64,000 nucleotides of DNA from Nemertoderma westbladi (GCA_032718475.1 JAUCBJ010005249.1:1-64000); one strand, 5' to 3'; shown: positions 1 to 11,325, counted from the stretch's first letter. Notes: a model not told the origin generated them from the letters alone. Program-made: numbers and translations.

Positions 1-80
1 AATTTATGAAATTCATTCGAATATGAATTTAAATTTATTCCCGTGAATTTTATTATTTGATGTTAAATTGATACAATTTG

Positions 81-365
81 ATTCCAGAGCAGGTCTGGGG
101 ACATAGGATCCTTAATTCTATGAAATTTGTCTTTTAAGAGTATCGGTAAGTGCTACGATATCTTAATCGACTAGAATTGTTAACGGATCTGAATTTTACA
201 GATTTTAATAAATATTAAATTAATATTTAGGATGGGCACCGATTTATTCCAGAACTTGTCTGGGGACGTTAACCACTGATTCTAGAATTTGTCTTTCAAG
301 TATATCGGTGGGTGCCACGATATCTTAATCGACTAGAATTACAGATGGTCAAAAGTTTAACAGAT
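81..365. repeat. two degenerate ~165-bp tandem copies
   Basis: Two copies begin with ATTCCAGA at 81 and 246. They share TCTGGGGAC, GAATTTGTCTTT-like and GATATCTTAATCGACTAGAA blocks in the same order, at an offset of 165 bp. The copies differ by substitutions and small indels. They lie downstream, in element sense, of the minus-strand BEL/Pao-like ORF, so they could belong to its 3' untranslated region or LTR. I found no matching copy upstream of that ORF, so no LTR is called. Confidence 0.6.
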
Positions 366-887
366 TTATTTGCGATTTACGCTACTGTTAGAGGGACATC
401 ACGCTACTATATGTATTATTTGTTATAAGGTAGAAGAGCAATATCGCACGAAGCAATGTCAGTGTGAAGAGGCAAGTCGTTTCCAAGGTCTACCCAGAGC
501 TTGGTTTAGCCGAGACACGAGGATCTGAACTTTGCATTCCTAATACTCTGCCTACCAATAATACTTAAATATAGTAGTGGCTTTATTGTACTTTAAGAAG
601 TACTGACATGTCATCTTACTATAGTCTCGCATTTATAATATAATACGGACAGTAAGGAAAGAGAAAATAATTGTTTTCTCGCCGTCGCACTAAATATATT
701 ATAAGTAATTACGTATGTAATAAACACTAATATATTGCACTAATCTACTAAATAATCACTAAAAATAACATTCTACTAAATAAAATTAAATAAAAACGAT
801 TATAATAAAGTACATAATAATACATACATAAATATAAAATAAAAACAAATATAAAATGATATAGTCACACGCCCACTCCATATGTTA
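366..887. other. AT-rich non-coding stretch
   Basis: No ORF, RNA gene or clear repeat was recognised. The sequence is AT-rich, with several ATAATA/TAAATA runs at 700-870. It directly follows the stop of the minus-strand BEL/Pao-like ORF and may be its 3' untranslated region. No LTR boundary was found. Confidence 0.4.
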
Positions 888-3800
888 TTACGTTATGGAG
901 TCCCTAGATATTTGTCGGATTAGGGAAGTGGTCGTAGGAAGAGTATCTTGCCTTCCATAGTTTCCAGACAGTTTTTGGTCTCTTTCCAGTAAACATAAAC
1001 GACTAGCTGGGCGATTGAGTTGTTGTGTTACTTTCTCCGCTCCCTTGGCCTGTCTAATTTCTGCCGTGGTAAGATGAGGAGGCCATTCTTCTTCTTCTTT
1101 ACTTAAGGAGTCGGATCCACCTAACCAGCCTGGAGTATCTATCAGTTCTTGAGGAGTTGCTCCTCTGGAAGCGATGTCGGCTGGATTAATCGTCCCAAGG
1201 CAATGTCTCCATTGATCTACATTGGAGTTAATATCGTCATTATCTGAGGAGTATGGTGTTCCCTCAGTTGGGTCGTCCACATCACTGCTCTCCACTTCCC
1301 AATCGTTTACTTGATATATTTGTTCGTGTGGCACTCTCTCTTCGAGAGTTCTACGGGAAGGGCCAGTAAAGTACCAACCTACTCTAGTTCTTACCGCATA
1401 GGTTTGCAGTGGTTGTGGTTGAGCAGGCCGTTTCTCTAATGTTTCGAGCGCCTCGTGCGCGTTTTGGCCGATAAGTATTTGCACTCCAGGATAATCTGTC
1501 TGGAATCGAGGTATCTTAAGATGTTGGACGCTCTCATCTTCGTCCCAATTATAAAGGTCTGCTTGAGTAGTAGCAAAGTTCTTTATAGCCACCATTTTTA
1601 CTGACCTTATACCTTGTGTTCCTAACTTATCCTGGGGGGTGGACAACACACCTACATAGTAATCTGCCGTTAGGGTAGATTTCCAAACCTGCATAATTCC
1701 TGACATATTCAATTTAGTCCGGAACTTGGGTTGTCCAGTAAAAATATCTTCGGCTAGTTCTTGATCGATGAATGTTCCTGTGCTGCCGGAGTCAAGTAGG
1801 GCGTTCACTATGTAACTCTTGTTGAGACCATGAACTCGAACTTGCACTACAGGAAATTCTCTTATTCCTATGTTGGAAGTTGGAACTTTCCAAGATGGTT
1901 GTTTGTCAAAAGGAGTTGGAGTAAACTCGTCAGTGTCCTTTTCATCCGTAAGTGCTCGATACACTGTGGTATTTATTAGATAACAGGATTCGTTGGCATC
2001 GGAGAATTCGTCTGTATAGAATCCTTCCCACTCAGAACCTTGGTCAGTGTCGTTCACATCACTGAATTGGACATGTAGTTCGGGCTCACTTACCTGACTC
2101 GGGTTGTCTCGTTCGAACTCACTGTGTAACAAGATGTGATGTTTCGCGCCACACTTTGCACACTTTACGTCGGAGTAACAGGTTCGCCGTTGGTGTCCTG
2201 ATCTGAGGCAATTATAGCATAACCGCTTATTCCACAGGACTGTACGTCTGTCTACAGGGGATTTCTTTAGAAATTCAGCACACGCACTCAAACGGTGGGG
2301 CCCGTCGCACAGCGCACATTTTGGTTTGATGTTACTCACCTTAACTTGGTTAACGTTATGCACTCTCGTTCTTTCTTCGGGCTTTCTTCCGTGAATTCTC
2401 TTAGGAGACGTAGGAGGAGTTGTTGTTACCTGTTCTCTCCTGTCACTGGTTCGAGACTTGTATTTACTTACGTCTTTATAGGTCTTGTTGTCATAGTAAG
2501 ATTTTGCTGTGTCTTTCCCGCTGTCCTCTTCTTGAGAAGCTTGGCTTTCGCCGTCGTCAGTATAACACACTGGTATTATCCTTCTCCTAGAAACGGGTTT
2601 CTCACTTACCTTATTTTCCGATGTTTTCTCTCTGGACTGCCTTATGAGTTGTAATTTTACTTCACTATCTAAGAAAGACATGAGATCAGCCATGGTAGGA
2701 CTTCGTCGTTGTTGTTCATTCATGTACAACACTTTCTTGTCCCAGCGTGTACATACTCCACCCTTTGGTAAAGTAGAGACTACGGCTCCAATAACCATGG
2801 AACTCTGGTATTCGTGCGACTTACCTAACCAGTCCAGTTGTCTACAGATCTCTTGTATTTCATCGGAAAACTCTATAATCCCACTACTAAGGAAGTGTCG
2901 GGGGGCTACTAATTTTGTATACAAATACTTAGCTATGTTATCTTTGTTACCATACCTGATGTTTAATGTATCCCAAACTTGTCTTAATCCATCTGGATGA
3001 CCAATAAACTTTAACGCCATTAACTTGGGAGGTCCTTCCAAACACTTGATGAGGAATCTAAGTTTCTCTCCGTTGGATAGTACAGAATTCTGTATGCTAT
3101 CTTTGTAATATTCGTTGAAAGGTAACCATTTCATCTCATCTCCATTGAATTTGACGATCTCTCCCACTTTGACCGCTTGGCGGGCTTCTGTTCTAGCCAT
3201 CTGCCGCGTAAAGCTTTCTTGGGCCATCGTGTTATTTAATATCGAATTATCGGTATATAAATTTCTCGGATCATTATCAGGTCTATAGGGAATATCATTA
3301 ATAACAGGTCTATAATCACCCTTAATAGGGTTTGCTATAGGAGTTTCAACTTCACTAGCAGTATAGATGCGTGTAGGCTCCACACCTTGCGCATGTAATA
3401 CTTCAGACCTAACGGGTTGACACAATGTTACAGGGGGCATTGGTATGCCTTTTTGTATATTGACTAATTTGTCGCGTTCTAGCGCGATACTTTGCTGCAC
3501 TTCTTGCAACTCTGCTCTACCTTCCCTCACTGTTCCCTTAAGTTGGTGGACAGTCTCCTGCATCTGTCCTAGCAGAAGATTCATCCCCCGCCGTCCCTCT
3601 TCCACCCACTCAACCGCCGAAGCGGGAGTCGCTAACATAGTAGCGGGCTGACGCGGGACGACGGGAGACAAATTATTGATTTCTCTCTCTGCTATCTGGA
3701 CAGGGGTATTTGCATGAACTGTTCCACCGGGTACAGGCAGTGTAGTGCTATGTAAAGGGAATTTAGAGTTAAGCTCTGGAAGTGTAGGGGTCTCTAGCAC

Positions 3801-5033
3801 AGAAGTGACTTTGGGAACTACAGGCCTAATTATTTCAGGTTCATCGACTATAGTAGGGAGTCTTTTGACCTGGATAAATTGTTCCATGGGTTCTGCACTA
3901 CCTAAATCTGTGCTAGTTAGCTGTCTTTTAACAGCTGGGGGCAAATCAGGCAATTTGCGACGGTAATATGTTTTTCTACGTCTACTTAGATGGGATCTAT
4001 TTCCTCCGCCTTCAGGGTCGGTAGTATCGCCTTCCTCCGAGGATGTGTACCCCTGGCGCTTGGGAGTAGATTTTCTCATCATCTGCATTTGATTAGCAGT
4101 AAACTGTTTATTTATACTGTCTTGTGTCTCTTGCAGATTCTCCAACTCCAGTTGAGCAGTCTGCTCAAATGCTCTCCTTTCTGCTTCTGCGACTGCCTTT
4201 GCCACCGCCTTTGCTGCTTTTCTTTCTGCTTCTGCATCTGCAGCCGCTGCCTTTCTTTCTGCTTCTGCATCTGCCTTTGCCACCGCCTTTGCTGCTTTAC
4301 TTTCTGCTTCGGCATCTGCTATAGCCGCCGCCATAGCCGCCGTTTTTTGTTCATCTATCCTTCTTTTCTTTATTTGTTCTTCTTGGACTCTAACGAGGCG
4401 GAGTTTTTCATCACATTTAGCTTGTTCTGCAGCTAACATTTCCGCATCGATTGCGTCCAACACAAGCTTGGTTCCTTCACTATTAGGGCGAAGTCCAGAC
4501 AGTCGTCTCCTCAACTCTTCGTCTCCTATGAATCGCTGATAGTCTGACAGATAGATGTCAATGGCGTCTCTAGTTCGCGGCTTCTCTGCTGTTAATTCGC
4601 TTTCCACTTCGCTTTCCACTTGAGAAGAAGTGGCGTCGGTTGATTCTTCATAGGTTGGCCGTTCATCATAAACCGTATCCGCCATCTTCGCTCCGCGTTC
4701 GGGCGTCCGCTCAACAGTATCCGAACTACTGGAGCTATCGGGCCGCTGAGAACTAGGTTCTAGGCTAGGATGTTGCTGCTGTTTGACAGCGGCTTCTTGA
4801 TCCCGCTTGACTTGGGCCCGAGTACCGATGATAGACCTATGTTGTTCTACCAGCCTAGGGTCTGACACTACTACTGTAGGGATGGCCTTTTTTACAATAG
4901 TAGGTGACTTAGACTTGGATCTAGGATGTTCTATACTTGGATCTGGGTCACTGATCTTTTTAAGGCACTGTCTAACAGTCATTCTAACACTTTCTAAGAG
5001 ACTATCCGACAGTGATTGGGTTGTGTCTGACAT
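888..5033 (-). CDS. BEL/Pao-like Gag-protease polyprotein lacking RT, RNase H and integrase
   Basis: This 1381-codon ORF starts at an ATG at 5033. Residues about 200-300 are an Ala/Lys/Glu-rich, probably coiled-coil segment with internal repeats (AKAVAKADAEAERKAA-like). A Gag region resembling the DUF1759 family of Pao elements follows (FNGDEMKWLPF motif). Cysteine/histidine zinc knuckles begin near residue 906 (CALC...H...C, then LCYNC...GH...C and CAKC...HH). A retroviral-type aspartic protease follows, with the active-site LLDSGST (Asp about 1081) and a later ILIG strand. The protein then jumps to WRHCLGTINPADIASRG (Trp 1275), which in BEL/Pao elements lies between RNase H and integrase. 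The RT/RNase H region is therefore absent in frame, and no integrase core follows. Gag would package RNA and the protease would cleave the polyprotein. What I see is an open frame. That it is a non-autonomous deletion derivative is inference; domestication is less likely but possible. Confidence 0.8.
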   Translation of the reverse strand: MSDTTQSLSDSLLESVRMTVRQCLKKISDPDPSIEHPRSKSKSPTIVKKAIPTVVVSDPRLVEQHRSIIGTRAQVKRDQEAAVKQQQHPSLEPSSQRPDSSSSSDTVERTPERGAKMADTVYDERPTYEESTDATSSQVESEVESELTAEKPRTRDAIDIYLSDYQRFIGDEELRRRLSGLRPNSEGTKLVLDAIDAEMLAAEQAKCDEKLRLVRVQEEQIKKRRIDEQKTAAMAAAIADAEAESKAAKAVAKADAEAERKAAAADAEAERKAAKAVAKAVAEAERRAFEQTAQLELENLQETQDSINKQFTANQMQMMRKSTPKRQGYTSSEEGDTTDPEGGGNRSHLSRRRKTYYRRKLPDLPPAVKRQLTSTDLGSAEPMEQFIQVKRLPTIVDEPEIIRPVVPKVTSVLETPTLPELNSKFPLHSTTLPVPGGTVHANTPVQIAEREINNLSPVVPRQPATMLATPASAVEWVEEGRRGMNLLLGQMQETVHQLKGTVREGRAELQEVQQSIALERDKLVNIQKGIPMPPVTLCQPVRSEVLHAQGVEPTRIYTASEVETPIANPIKGDYRPVINDIPYRPDNDPRNLYTDNSILNNTMAQESFTRQMARTEARQAVKVGEIVKFNGDEMKWLPFNEYYKDSIQNSVLSNGEKLRFLIKCLEGPPKLMALKFIGHPDGLRQVWDTLNIRYGNKDNIAKYLYTKLVAPRHFLSSGIIEFSDEIQEICRQLDWLGKSHEYQSSMVIGAVVSTLPKGGVCTRWDKKVLYMNEQQRRSPTMADLMSFLDSEVKLQLIRQSREKTSENKVSEKPVSRRRIIPVCYTDDGESQASQEEDSGKDTAKSYYDNKTYKDVSKYKSRTSDRREQVTTTPPTSPKRIHGRKPEERTRVHNVNQVKVSNIKPKCALCDGPHRLSACAEFLKKSPVDRRTVLWNKRLCYNCLRSGHQRRTCYSDVKCAKCGAKHHILLHSEFERDNPSQVSEPELHVQFSDVNDTDQGSEWEGFYTDEFSDANESCYLINTTVYRALTDEKDTDEFTPTPFDKQPSWKVPTSNIGIREFPVVQVRVHGLNKSYIVNALLDSGSTGTFIDQELAEDIFTGQPKFRTKLNMSGIMQVWKSTLTADYYVGVLSTPQDKLGTQGIRSVKMVAIKNFATTQADLYNWDEDESVQHLKIPRFQTDYPGVQILIGQNAHEALETLEKRPAQPQPLQTYAVRTRVGWYFTGPSRRTLEERVPHEQIYQVNDWEVESSDVDDPTEGTPYSSDNDDINSNVDQWRHCLGTINPADIASRGATPQELIDTPGWLGGSDSLSKEEEEWPPHLTTAEIRQAKGAEKVTQQLNRPASRLCLLERDQKLSGNYGRQDTLPTTTSLIRQISRDSIT

Positions 5034-5112
5034 GTTTGTTTACACAGTTGAATGCCTACGGCTATAAATACAGTTAAAGCAAGTCTAGCAATTTAGTATC
5101 ACTGTTAGCCTA

Positions 5113-5381
5113 GTACCGGTAATTACAGTATTAGAATACCGGTATATACTTATAGTATGTATAAGTATTGTAAACTAGTTTTGTCACAGAGTACCGGTAT
5201 ATAAATTTAGCACAAATATATAAATATATAATAGGCCTATCGTGAATACCGGTATACAGCTGACACTTATAGTATATATAAGTATAATTATTACAAACTA
5301 GAATTAATTACAGAATACCGGTATGATTTTAACTCAAATTTATAGAAATAAATATAATAAGCCTATGGTAAATACCGGTAT
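5113..5381. repeat. clustered ATACCGGTAT palindromes in ~113-126-bp repeats
   Basis: The perfect 10-bp palindrome ATACCGGTAT occurs at 5136, 5246, 5315 and 5372. Near-matches lie at 5113 (GTACCGGTAA) and 5191 (GTACCGGTAT). The surrounding sequence (ACTTATAGTAT...AAGTAT, then a variant of AATA(G/A)GCCTAT) also repeats, so the palindromes are part of degenerate tandem copies. The cluster lies just upstream, in element sense, of the Gag ORF start at 5033. A regulatory role is possible but not shown. Confidence 0.7.
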
Positions 5382-6382
5382 GTCAATTATTTTAGAATAA
5401 TTGAATTTCTGAATATTTTAGGGTTACTTGGTTACTTTAACTTACTTTGTTACCTTTATTTAAGCAGCAGTCCAACTGATATTGAGACCTAGTTGTTGTC
5501 TGGCAGGCCTACTATTTATAAATCGTTTGAGTTGATTTATAATAGATATACACCCGTTTAAATGGGTTTTTTGTCAATATTCGAAATAAATGTTATTATT
5601 TCTGGGGGAGTCACTACACAGAAGCTGAACGCCTCTCAGTGAAGTGTTACTTATTGAGACACTAAAACTGATAATTCTAATTTACCTAAGTTACTTAATA
5701 CTACAAATTACTTACGATATGGGTGAGATTAATTCTCTAATTAAAACACAACAAAAATATTACGTACGAAATTTTTAGGGTAATTTTACAGGAAGTCTAC
5801 AAACCAGCTTAACAAAGGGTTAGAATTCTGGTTATTACAACGGACAGGGTACTACGGTATTTGAAATAATAAGTAGTAGTAAATATATTGTACTGTCCAG
5901 ATAGGAAAATACCACCGCCTGACGACCTATAACCGTATCGCTATAGGTACTACGTTATGTATCACGGATTGTTCCTACCCAGAAGCTAATAGAGCTAACG
6001 AATGTGCCTATCAACCACTTTACAACACAAATATACTGCCTACACTAATTACTTCGGAAAGCACTGTACACTAAACCCTAAATTAGGTACAAGTACCGGT
6101 ATAACAAATAATCAGTAGTTAAATATACTTGAACAGTTAAAAGAACCACGGCATCTGCTGGAGTGACCGAAGCACAAAGTCGTCAGTCTTTACCTACGCC
6201 AAGCAGCCCTGATGTAGTACCGGGGTTAGTTTAACTATAACGGTATGTATAACAAGCACAATTACTGTAGGAATAAACTTGGGGACATGAATGTTGCGAA
6301 TAATCGCATAAACTCTGAATAATAAATATTACGCTACCCGTACAGAATACTCAAACAAATACAAACCAAACGCTGGCAGACT
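5382..6382. other. non-coding leader or LTR-like region of the BEL/Pao-like element
   Basis: No ORF of note. It is AT-rich, with another TACCGGTA at 6093-6100 and TACCGGGG near 6217. The right end (about 6300-6394) resembles 11500-11590, part of the 287-bp tandem repeat, so this stretch and 11350-13351 were probably contiguous before two LINEs inserted. LTR ends and a primer-binding site could not be identified. Confidence 0.4.
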
Positions 6383-6394
6383 ACTATTAAGCCT
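6383..6394. repeat. target-site duplication, left copy (LINE-A copy 1)
   Basis: ACTATTAAGCCT at 6383-6394 recurs at 9219-9230, exactly flanking LINE-A copy 1. The related repeat at 11567-11600 (GGCAGACTACGATCAAGCCCAGATAAACTACAG) has no LINE at this point. Confidence 0.88.
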
Positions 6395-9218
6395 ACTACT
6401 ACTACTACTAGGATCGGCATGCTGCATTGCAGCTGCATTTTTAAGAATGCTGTGCCGGCTTATCGACAAAATCGCACCGCCACAACTCCCTATCACCCAT
6501 GACATTTGCTAGATCATCCGCATCTTCAAGGCCAGTGTCCTTTAAGATGCGTCTCAAGAAAGTCATGGGTTGTCCACCATGCTTATTCACTCCATGAGGC
6601 TGCCAAAGTACAAGATTATGCACTGGCTGGTCCTCACGGCGAAAGCAATGTCCTGCAAAGCGGAGCCGATTTTGTTCTAGTGTCAAGCTTGGGGGAACCA
6701 ATGAGACACCTCCAATGTTATATAGTGTCTGGTTGGAGATGTGTGCATTGTACTTAACACAATGTACCCGGCGTAGCATTCTTGTGAATGTGCCATCCAG
6801 AGATTTGGTGTCCTCAGCAGTTAGAGCCCAGCATGGACTCCCGTAGAGGAGTACTGGAACTACTGCTGCTCTAAATAATCGGACCTTAAGTTTCCGATTA
6901 ATTCTAGGTGACTTCCAAATCCTGGAAAGCCTATTCAAGGCTGCCCATGCCTTTCCCTTACGTATTCGAAGGTCCTCACCTGACTTCCGGATCCATGATC
7001 CCAGGTAACAGAAGTCGTCCACATGCTCAAGCATACCATCCTTTGAGCTTATGCTCATCCGATCAGAGACTTGCTGAGGACTTTCAAAGTTAACTGTCAG
7101 AATTTTGGTCTTTCTGGAGTTAATAAAAAGACCAACACTAGAAGCAGCATGTTCTAATGAGCTGAGGAGCCGCTGGGCTCCCTCTAATGATTCTGAGAGT
7201 ACTCCTAAGTCATCAGCAAAGTCTAGATCAGTTAGGTACTTGGCAGGATTTCCTCGACTTCTGGAGCCAGTAGGTGGAGTTATCATCACCCCATCATCAT
7301 TATGATGATCTAAGGACATGCGTAGAACATAGTCAACCACAATAATGAACAAGAATGGTGCAAGTGTGTCTCCTTGGAGGACGCCCCATAACACTTCAAA
7401 TGGTTCTGTGTCACCGTCAACAGTAGACACAAATGTTGTTGAACCATCGTATACTGATCTGATTGCTGCAATAATTTCATCAGGAATCCCATATAATGAA
7501 AGTATGCTGAACATACGTGAGCGAGAGACTGAATCAAAGGCCTTGAAGAAGTCAACAAAGATAACAGCCAGATGCCTGTCTTTCTTTTTTGATAACTCTT
7601 CAATTATCCTTCTAAGTGCCAAAATGGGCTCCATGGTCCCACGACCTTTACGGAACCCATTCTGATTTCCACGTAGCAGTCTCTCAATGGGATCCCTGAT
7701 GCGATTTAATAGAATTCTATTGTATAGTTTTGCAGCAATCGAGATCAATGAGATTCCCCGAAAAGAACCATAGAGTGTTAGGTTGCCTTTCTTGGGAACT
7801 GGCACCAACTTATTTGTTTTCATTTCTTGTGGGACTCTTGTTGTACGGTACATGTCTACTATGATGGGATAGATGAGCTTTAAACACTCAGGTATTTTAA
7901 AGACCTCAGGGGGAACACCATCTACTCCACTGGCACGATTGGTCTTAATGCTCTTTGCAGCAGCATTCACTTCTGCAAAGGAGATATCGCCAATGGGAAT
8001 ATCTGGGAGTACAGACTCAGACACTTTTACTTCTATAAAGTTATCAGGCAATACCCTGTCATTATTGAGGAGCTTTTCAAAGTGGGCTTTCCAACCATTG
8101 AGGCGATCGGCTGGTGATTCAGCCTTAACCTTGGTGGTTGGTTGGCTTTTCCGCCCAGTAAGCAGATTGATCGATTTCCATGCCTGGGATGATTGCCTGC
8201 TGTCGTCAGCATCATTGATGGCATCAACCTGTTGGTTTATTAGCTCCTGTAGATTAACAGAGTACTGCCTGTTCAGGGACCTAGATGCAGCTTTAACTGC
8301 ATTCTTGGCCGCTGTAGTCTGTTTGAGTCGGGACTCTTTCTGCGCCTTATGAAGGTCATTTCGGCACTTCTGAATTTTGTTGTCAGTCCAGGGGGCCCTT
8401 TTCCTGTTTCGAGGGTATACAGGAACTGTTTCTGCAGCTGCTAACTTAACTGCTTCTGTAAAGGCAGTATAGCCCTCACAGTGATCTGCCGCCTCAGAGG
8501 CAAGAGCCTCATACCTGTTGCTCAGCTGTAGTGTGAAGCTGGATCTCACACTTGGCTGTTGCAACAGAGAGGACCAGTCATGCCGTGGTAAGGCAGATTT
8601 CGTTGTTCTGCTAGCACGCAGACTAAGTCTTACCTTGGCCACAATAAGGCGGTGATCACTGGAGAAGGGTCGAAGTGTAAATGCATTACAGTCTTGTATA
8701 GAGCTCCTGTATTTCCTACGAAACAGAATATGGTCTATCTGGGACTTGTGACCACTGGGTCCACTATGAGTCCATAGCTTTCCAGTTCGCTTCTTGAACT
8801 GGGTTCCAGCCGAAAACAATCCATTTCCAGAGATAAAATCCTGAAGATGGACAGAATTTCGGTTAACACTATTGCTATAGACCCAGGGCGATGTCGGTGA
8901 TTGATGCAGACTTGCATTAAAGTCTCCCAGGAATGTTAAGAATGCATGCTGATCCACTCCATCAGTAGCTGCTTGTAGATTGTGGTAGAAATTTTCCACC
9001 TCCTCTACAGGGGCAACACTAGTTGGAGAGTAGCACACAATCAGAACCACCTTAGGAAACTTCTTAGCCAGTCTTCCAGAACATGAGAAGTGGCAACGGA
9101 TGATGCGGTTAGAGATTTGGTCTATTTTGTCCAATGCTGCATGTGCAGTTGGATTCATCAATAGACCAATTCCACCATTGCCACTATCATCTGCTGACGC
9201 GAGGGCGAGTCGCCAACC
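6395..9218 (-). mobile_element. LINE-A copy 1, 5'-truncated
   Basis: This 2824-bp insertion matches the two longer LINE-A copies at 13352-17036 and 56427-60183. Its 3' end (left side) carries a (CTA)n tail, TAG repeats in element sense. Its 5' end stops inside the endonuclease domain, just after the AACC complementary to the WRLALAS codons. A 12-bp duplication flanks it. Truncation of the 5' end with an intact 3' end is typical of target-primed reverse transcription. The element interrupts the AT-rich region upstream of the BEL/Pao-like ORF. Confidence 0.93.
6441..9218 (-). pseudogene. 5'-truncated LINE-A endonuclease-reverse transcriptase
   Basis: About 925 codons remain open to the stop at 6441. 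The frame begins at WRLALASADD, and the first part of the APE-type endonuclease and the native start are missing. Retained are the endonuclease GDFNAS and SDHRLI motifs, the RT palm with VDFFKAFDS and FADD, and the C-terminal RFAGHCFRRED region. A longer frame runs into the right flank to 9299, but that part is flanking DNA, not LINE. Compared with copy 2 it differs at a few residues only, for example Asn for Lys in the SFAEV(N/K)AAAK segment. No functional protein is expected because there is no start or complete endonuclease. Confidence 0.9.
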
Positions 9219-9230
9219 ACTATTAAGCCT
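9219..9230. repeat. target-site duplication, right copy (LINE-A copy 1)
   Basis: ACTATTAAGCCT again, directly after the truncated LINE-A 5' end. The next bases (AAACAAACTACAGTATGTGC) continue the host repeat as at 11588-11610. Confidence 0.88.
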
Positions 9231-9285
9231 AAACAAACTACAGTATGTGCAGATTCTGAAACTGTTAGTTAGTATGCGTTCTAAC

Positions 9286-11165
9286 GTGAAATATATCATA
9301 TATTACGTTCATATATCAAAAACAACTCACATAGTAATGCTTCGTTGTCAGACCAACACATCCCAGGTTGGAATGACAACGTGAAAGAATATTATAGACA
9401 GTCTAGAACTGCTTTTAAGTTATGGCGAAGTTGCGGAAACCCTCGGCAGGGTGAAATTTTTCAGGAATATTTAAGTACTAAAGCTCGCTTTAAGCGTGCT
9501 ATGCGTCAGTGTAAACGTAGTGAAGCTACCATTAGAACCGATAAAATGGCCAATTCACTACTCACTGATGATTCGTCAAAGGACTTCTGGTCTCAGGTTA
9601 GAAGTCACTCTAATTGTAAGCCAAAACTGCCCAATAAAATAGGCGATTCAATTGGTTCCAATGATATCAGTACCATGTGGGGTAACCATTTTAAAAACCT
9701 ATTTAACTGTGTACATGATGACACCGGTAAATATATTTTTAATACATCTGTCAGTAATAATGATATTAATTTCTCTCATGTCACGTTTAAAGAAACTGTT
9801 GATTCAGTGCTTGGTCTTCCTACTGGCAAGTCATCGGGCCCTGATGAGGTAACGGCTGAACACTTTATCAACGGTTTCTCCTATAATTTGATTCGTGCAA
9901 TTTGCATTTTAATTAATGCTATGTTTACACACAACTATATGCCAGCTGAAATGATGGCTTCCACTATTATACCACTTGTAAAAGATAGGACCGCTGCTTT
10001 AAACAGTAAGGATAACTATCGTGGAATTGCCCTTTCAACTATCCTTAGTAAGGTGGTCGAGAAGGTAATTCTAGAACGATGTGTAGATCATTTAATTACC
10101 ACTAGCAACCAATTCGGATTTAAAACTAAATCAGGAACTGAGTTATGCATATATACTCTTAAAGAAATAATTAATTATTACCTATGTAACAATTCGTGTA
10201 TCTATGTTTGTATGTTGGACGCCTCAAAAGCCTTTGATAGGGTCAACCATTACAAACTTTTTAATAAGCTAATTAATAGAGGTGTCCCTATTTATATTGT
10301 GCGTGTTATACATTTCTGGTACCGTAACCAACTGTTGCGTGTCTGTTGGAATGGCATATTGTCACCCGAATTTAATGTAACTAATGGAACTCGTCAGGGT
10401 GGCATCCTATCACCTCTATTTTACAACGTTTATGTTGACGATTTAAGCTTAGCGTTAACTAGTAGCGGAACCGGTTGCTGTCTAGGCTCTACAAGAATTA
10501 ACCACATTATATATGCGGACGACCTATGTCTCATTTCAAACTCAATACATGGTTTACAAAATCTAGTTAATATTTCTGTAGCTTATGCTCTCGATAATTC
10601 TATTATATTTAACACTAAAAAAAGTAAATGTATTTATTTCATTCCCAAGTCCTACACAGTTACACTCTATTCCAGAATTAAATTATACGGTTCTTACATT
10701 GATATTGTAGATAGATTTTCATACTTAGGACATCTCCTGTGCTCTAATACTGATGATGATTGTGATATAATTAAGCAAACTCATTCTTTATATGCACGTG
10801 CAAACACTCTACTTAGGAAATTTGGTAATGCATCCACAAATGTTAAAATTCTATTATTTCGTGCTTTTTGTACACCTATATACTGTTGTAGCTTATGGTC
10901 TAGAAGTAATTATTCACAAAGTGCCTACAATAAACTTAGAGTGGCTTATAATAACTGCTTGCGACTATTATTTAAAATACCTCGATTTACTGAGGATGAG
11001 CCCACGAGTATCTCTTTAATGTTCGGGCAGCTTAATCTTCCAATGTTCATTCACATTCTGTATAAAAATAAGCAAAGTTTATTACGAAGAATCTCTTCTT
11101 CTAACAATTTGCTTGTTTCGACTGCTAATATTTGGTGTCATCAGTACACACGTATTATTTTATAG
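9286..11165 (+). pseudogene. 5'-truncated LINE-B reverse transcriptase
   Basis: The frame is open from the insertion junction (an in-frame TAA lies at 9282 in flanking DNA) to the TAG at 11163. There is no ATG near the start. The first recognisable block, HIPGWNDNVKEYYRQSR, is the linker between endonuclease and RT in Jockey/CR1-group LINEs, so the endonuclease has been lost. RT motifs in order are GKSSGPDEVTAEHF, DNYRGIALS, the palm MLDASKAFDRVNH, TRQGGILSPLFYNVYVD and the catalytic YADD at 10512-10523. The RT would copy its own RNA at a nicked target. The RT core has no internal stop, which suggests a fairly recent insertion. The exact clade is not assigned. Confidence 0.87.
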
Positions 11166-11325
11166 TAATCTATATTATGTATATCGTGTTTTATGTTTTA
11201 TGTAAGAACATTTGGATTAGTTGGTAGGGTAGGCTTACTATTTGTACTGTACATATTTTAATATCTCCAAACAATTGTGCTTAATAAATAATATATGTAA
11301 TCTGTTTTTATGGGCCTCGGCCTGG

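Noticed and set aside
1-6382. LTR pair around the BEL/Pao-like ORF
   Set aside because: I compared 1-887 with 5040-6382 by eye and found no matching direct repeat with TG...CA ends.
7873-8352. 159-codon ORF antisense to LINE-A, also present in copies 2 and 3
   Set aside because: It is kept only because the LINE copies are near-identical; it is a shadow of the EN-RT frame.
9100-9384. Plus-strand ORF spanning the LINE-A/LINE-B gap
   Set aside because: It runs through antisense LINE-A, a target-site duplication and out-of-frame LINE-B; it is chance.
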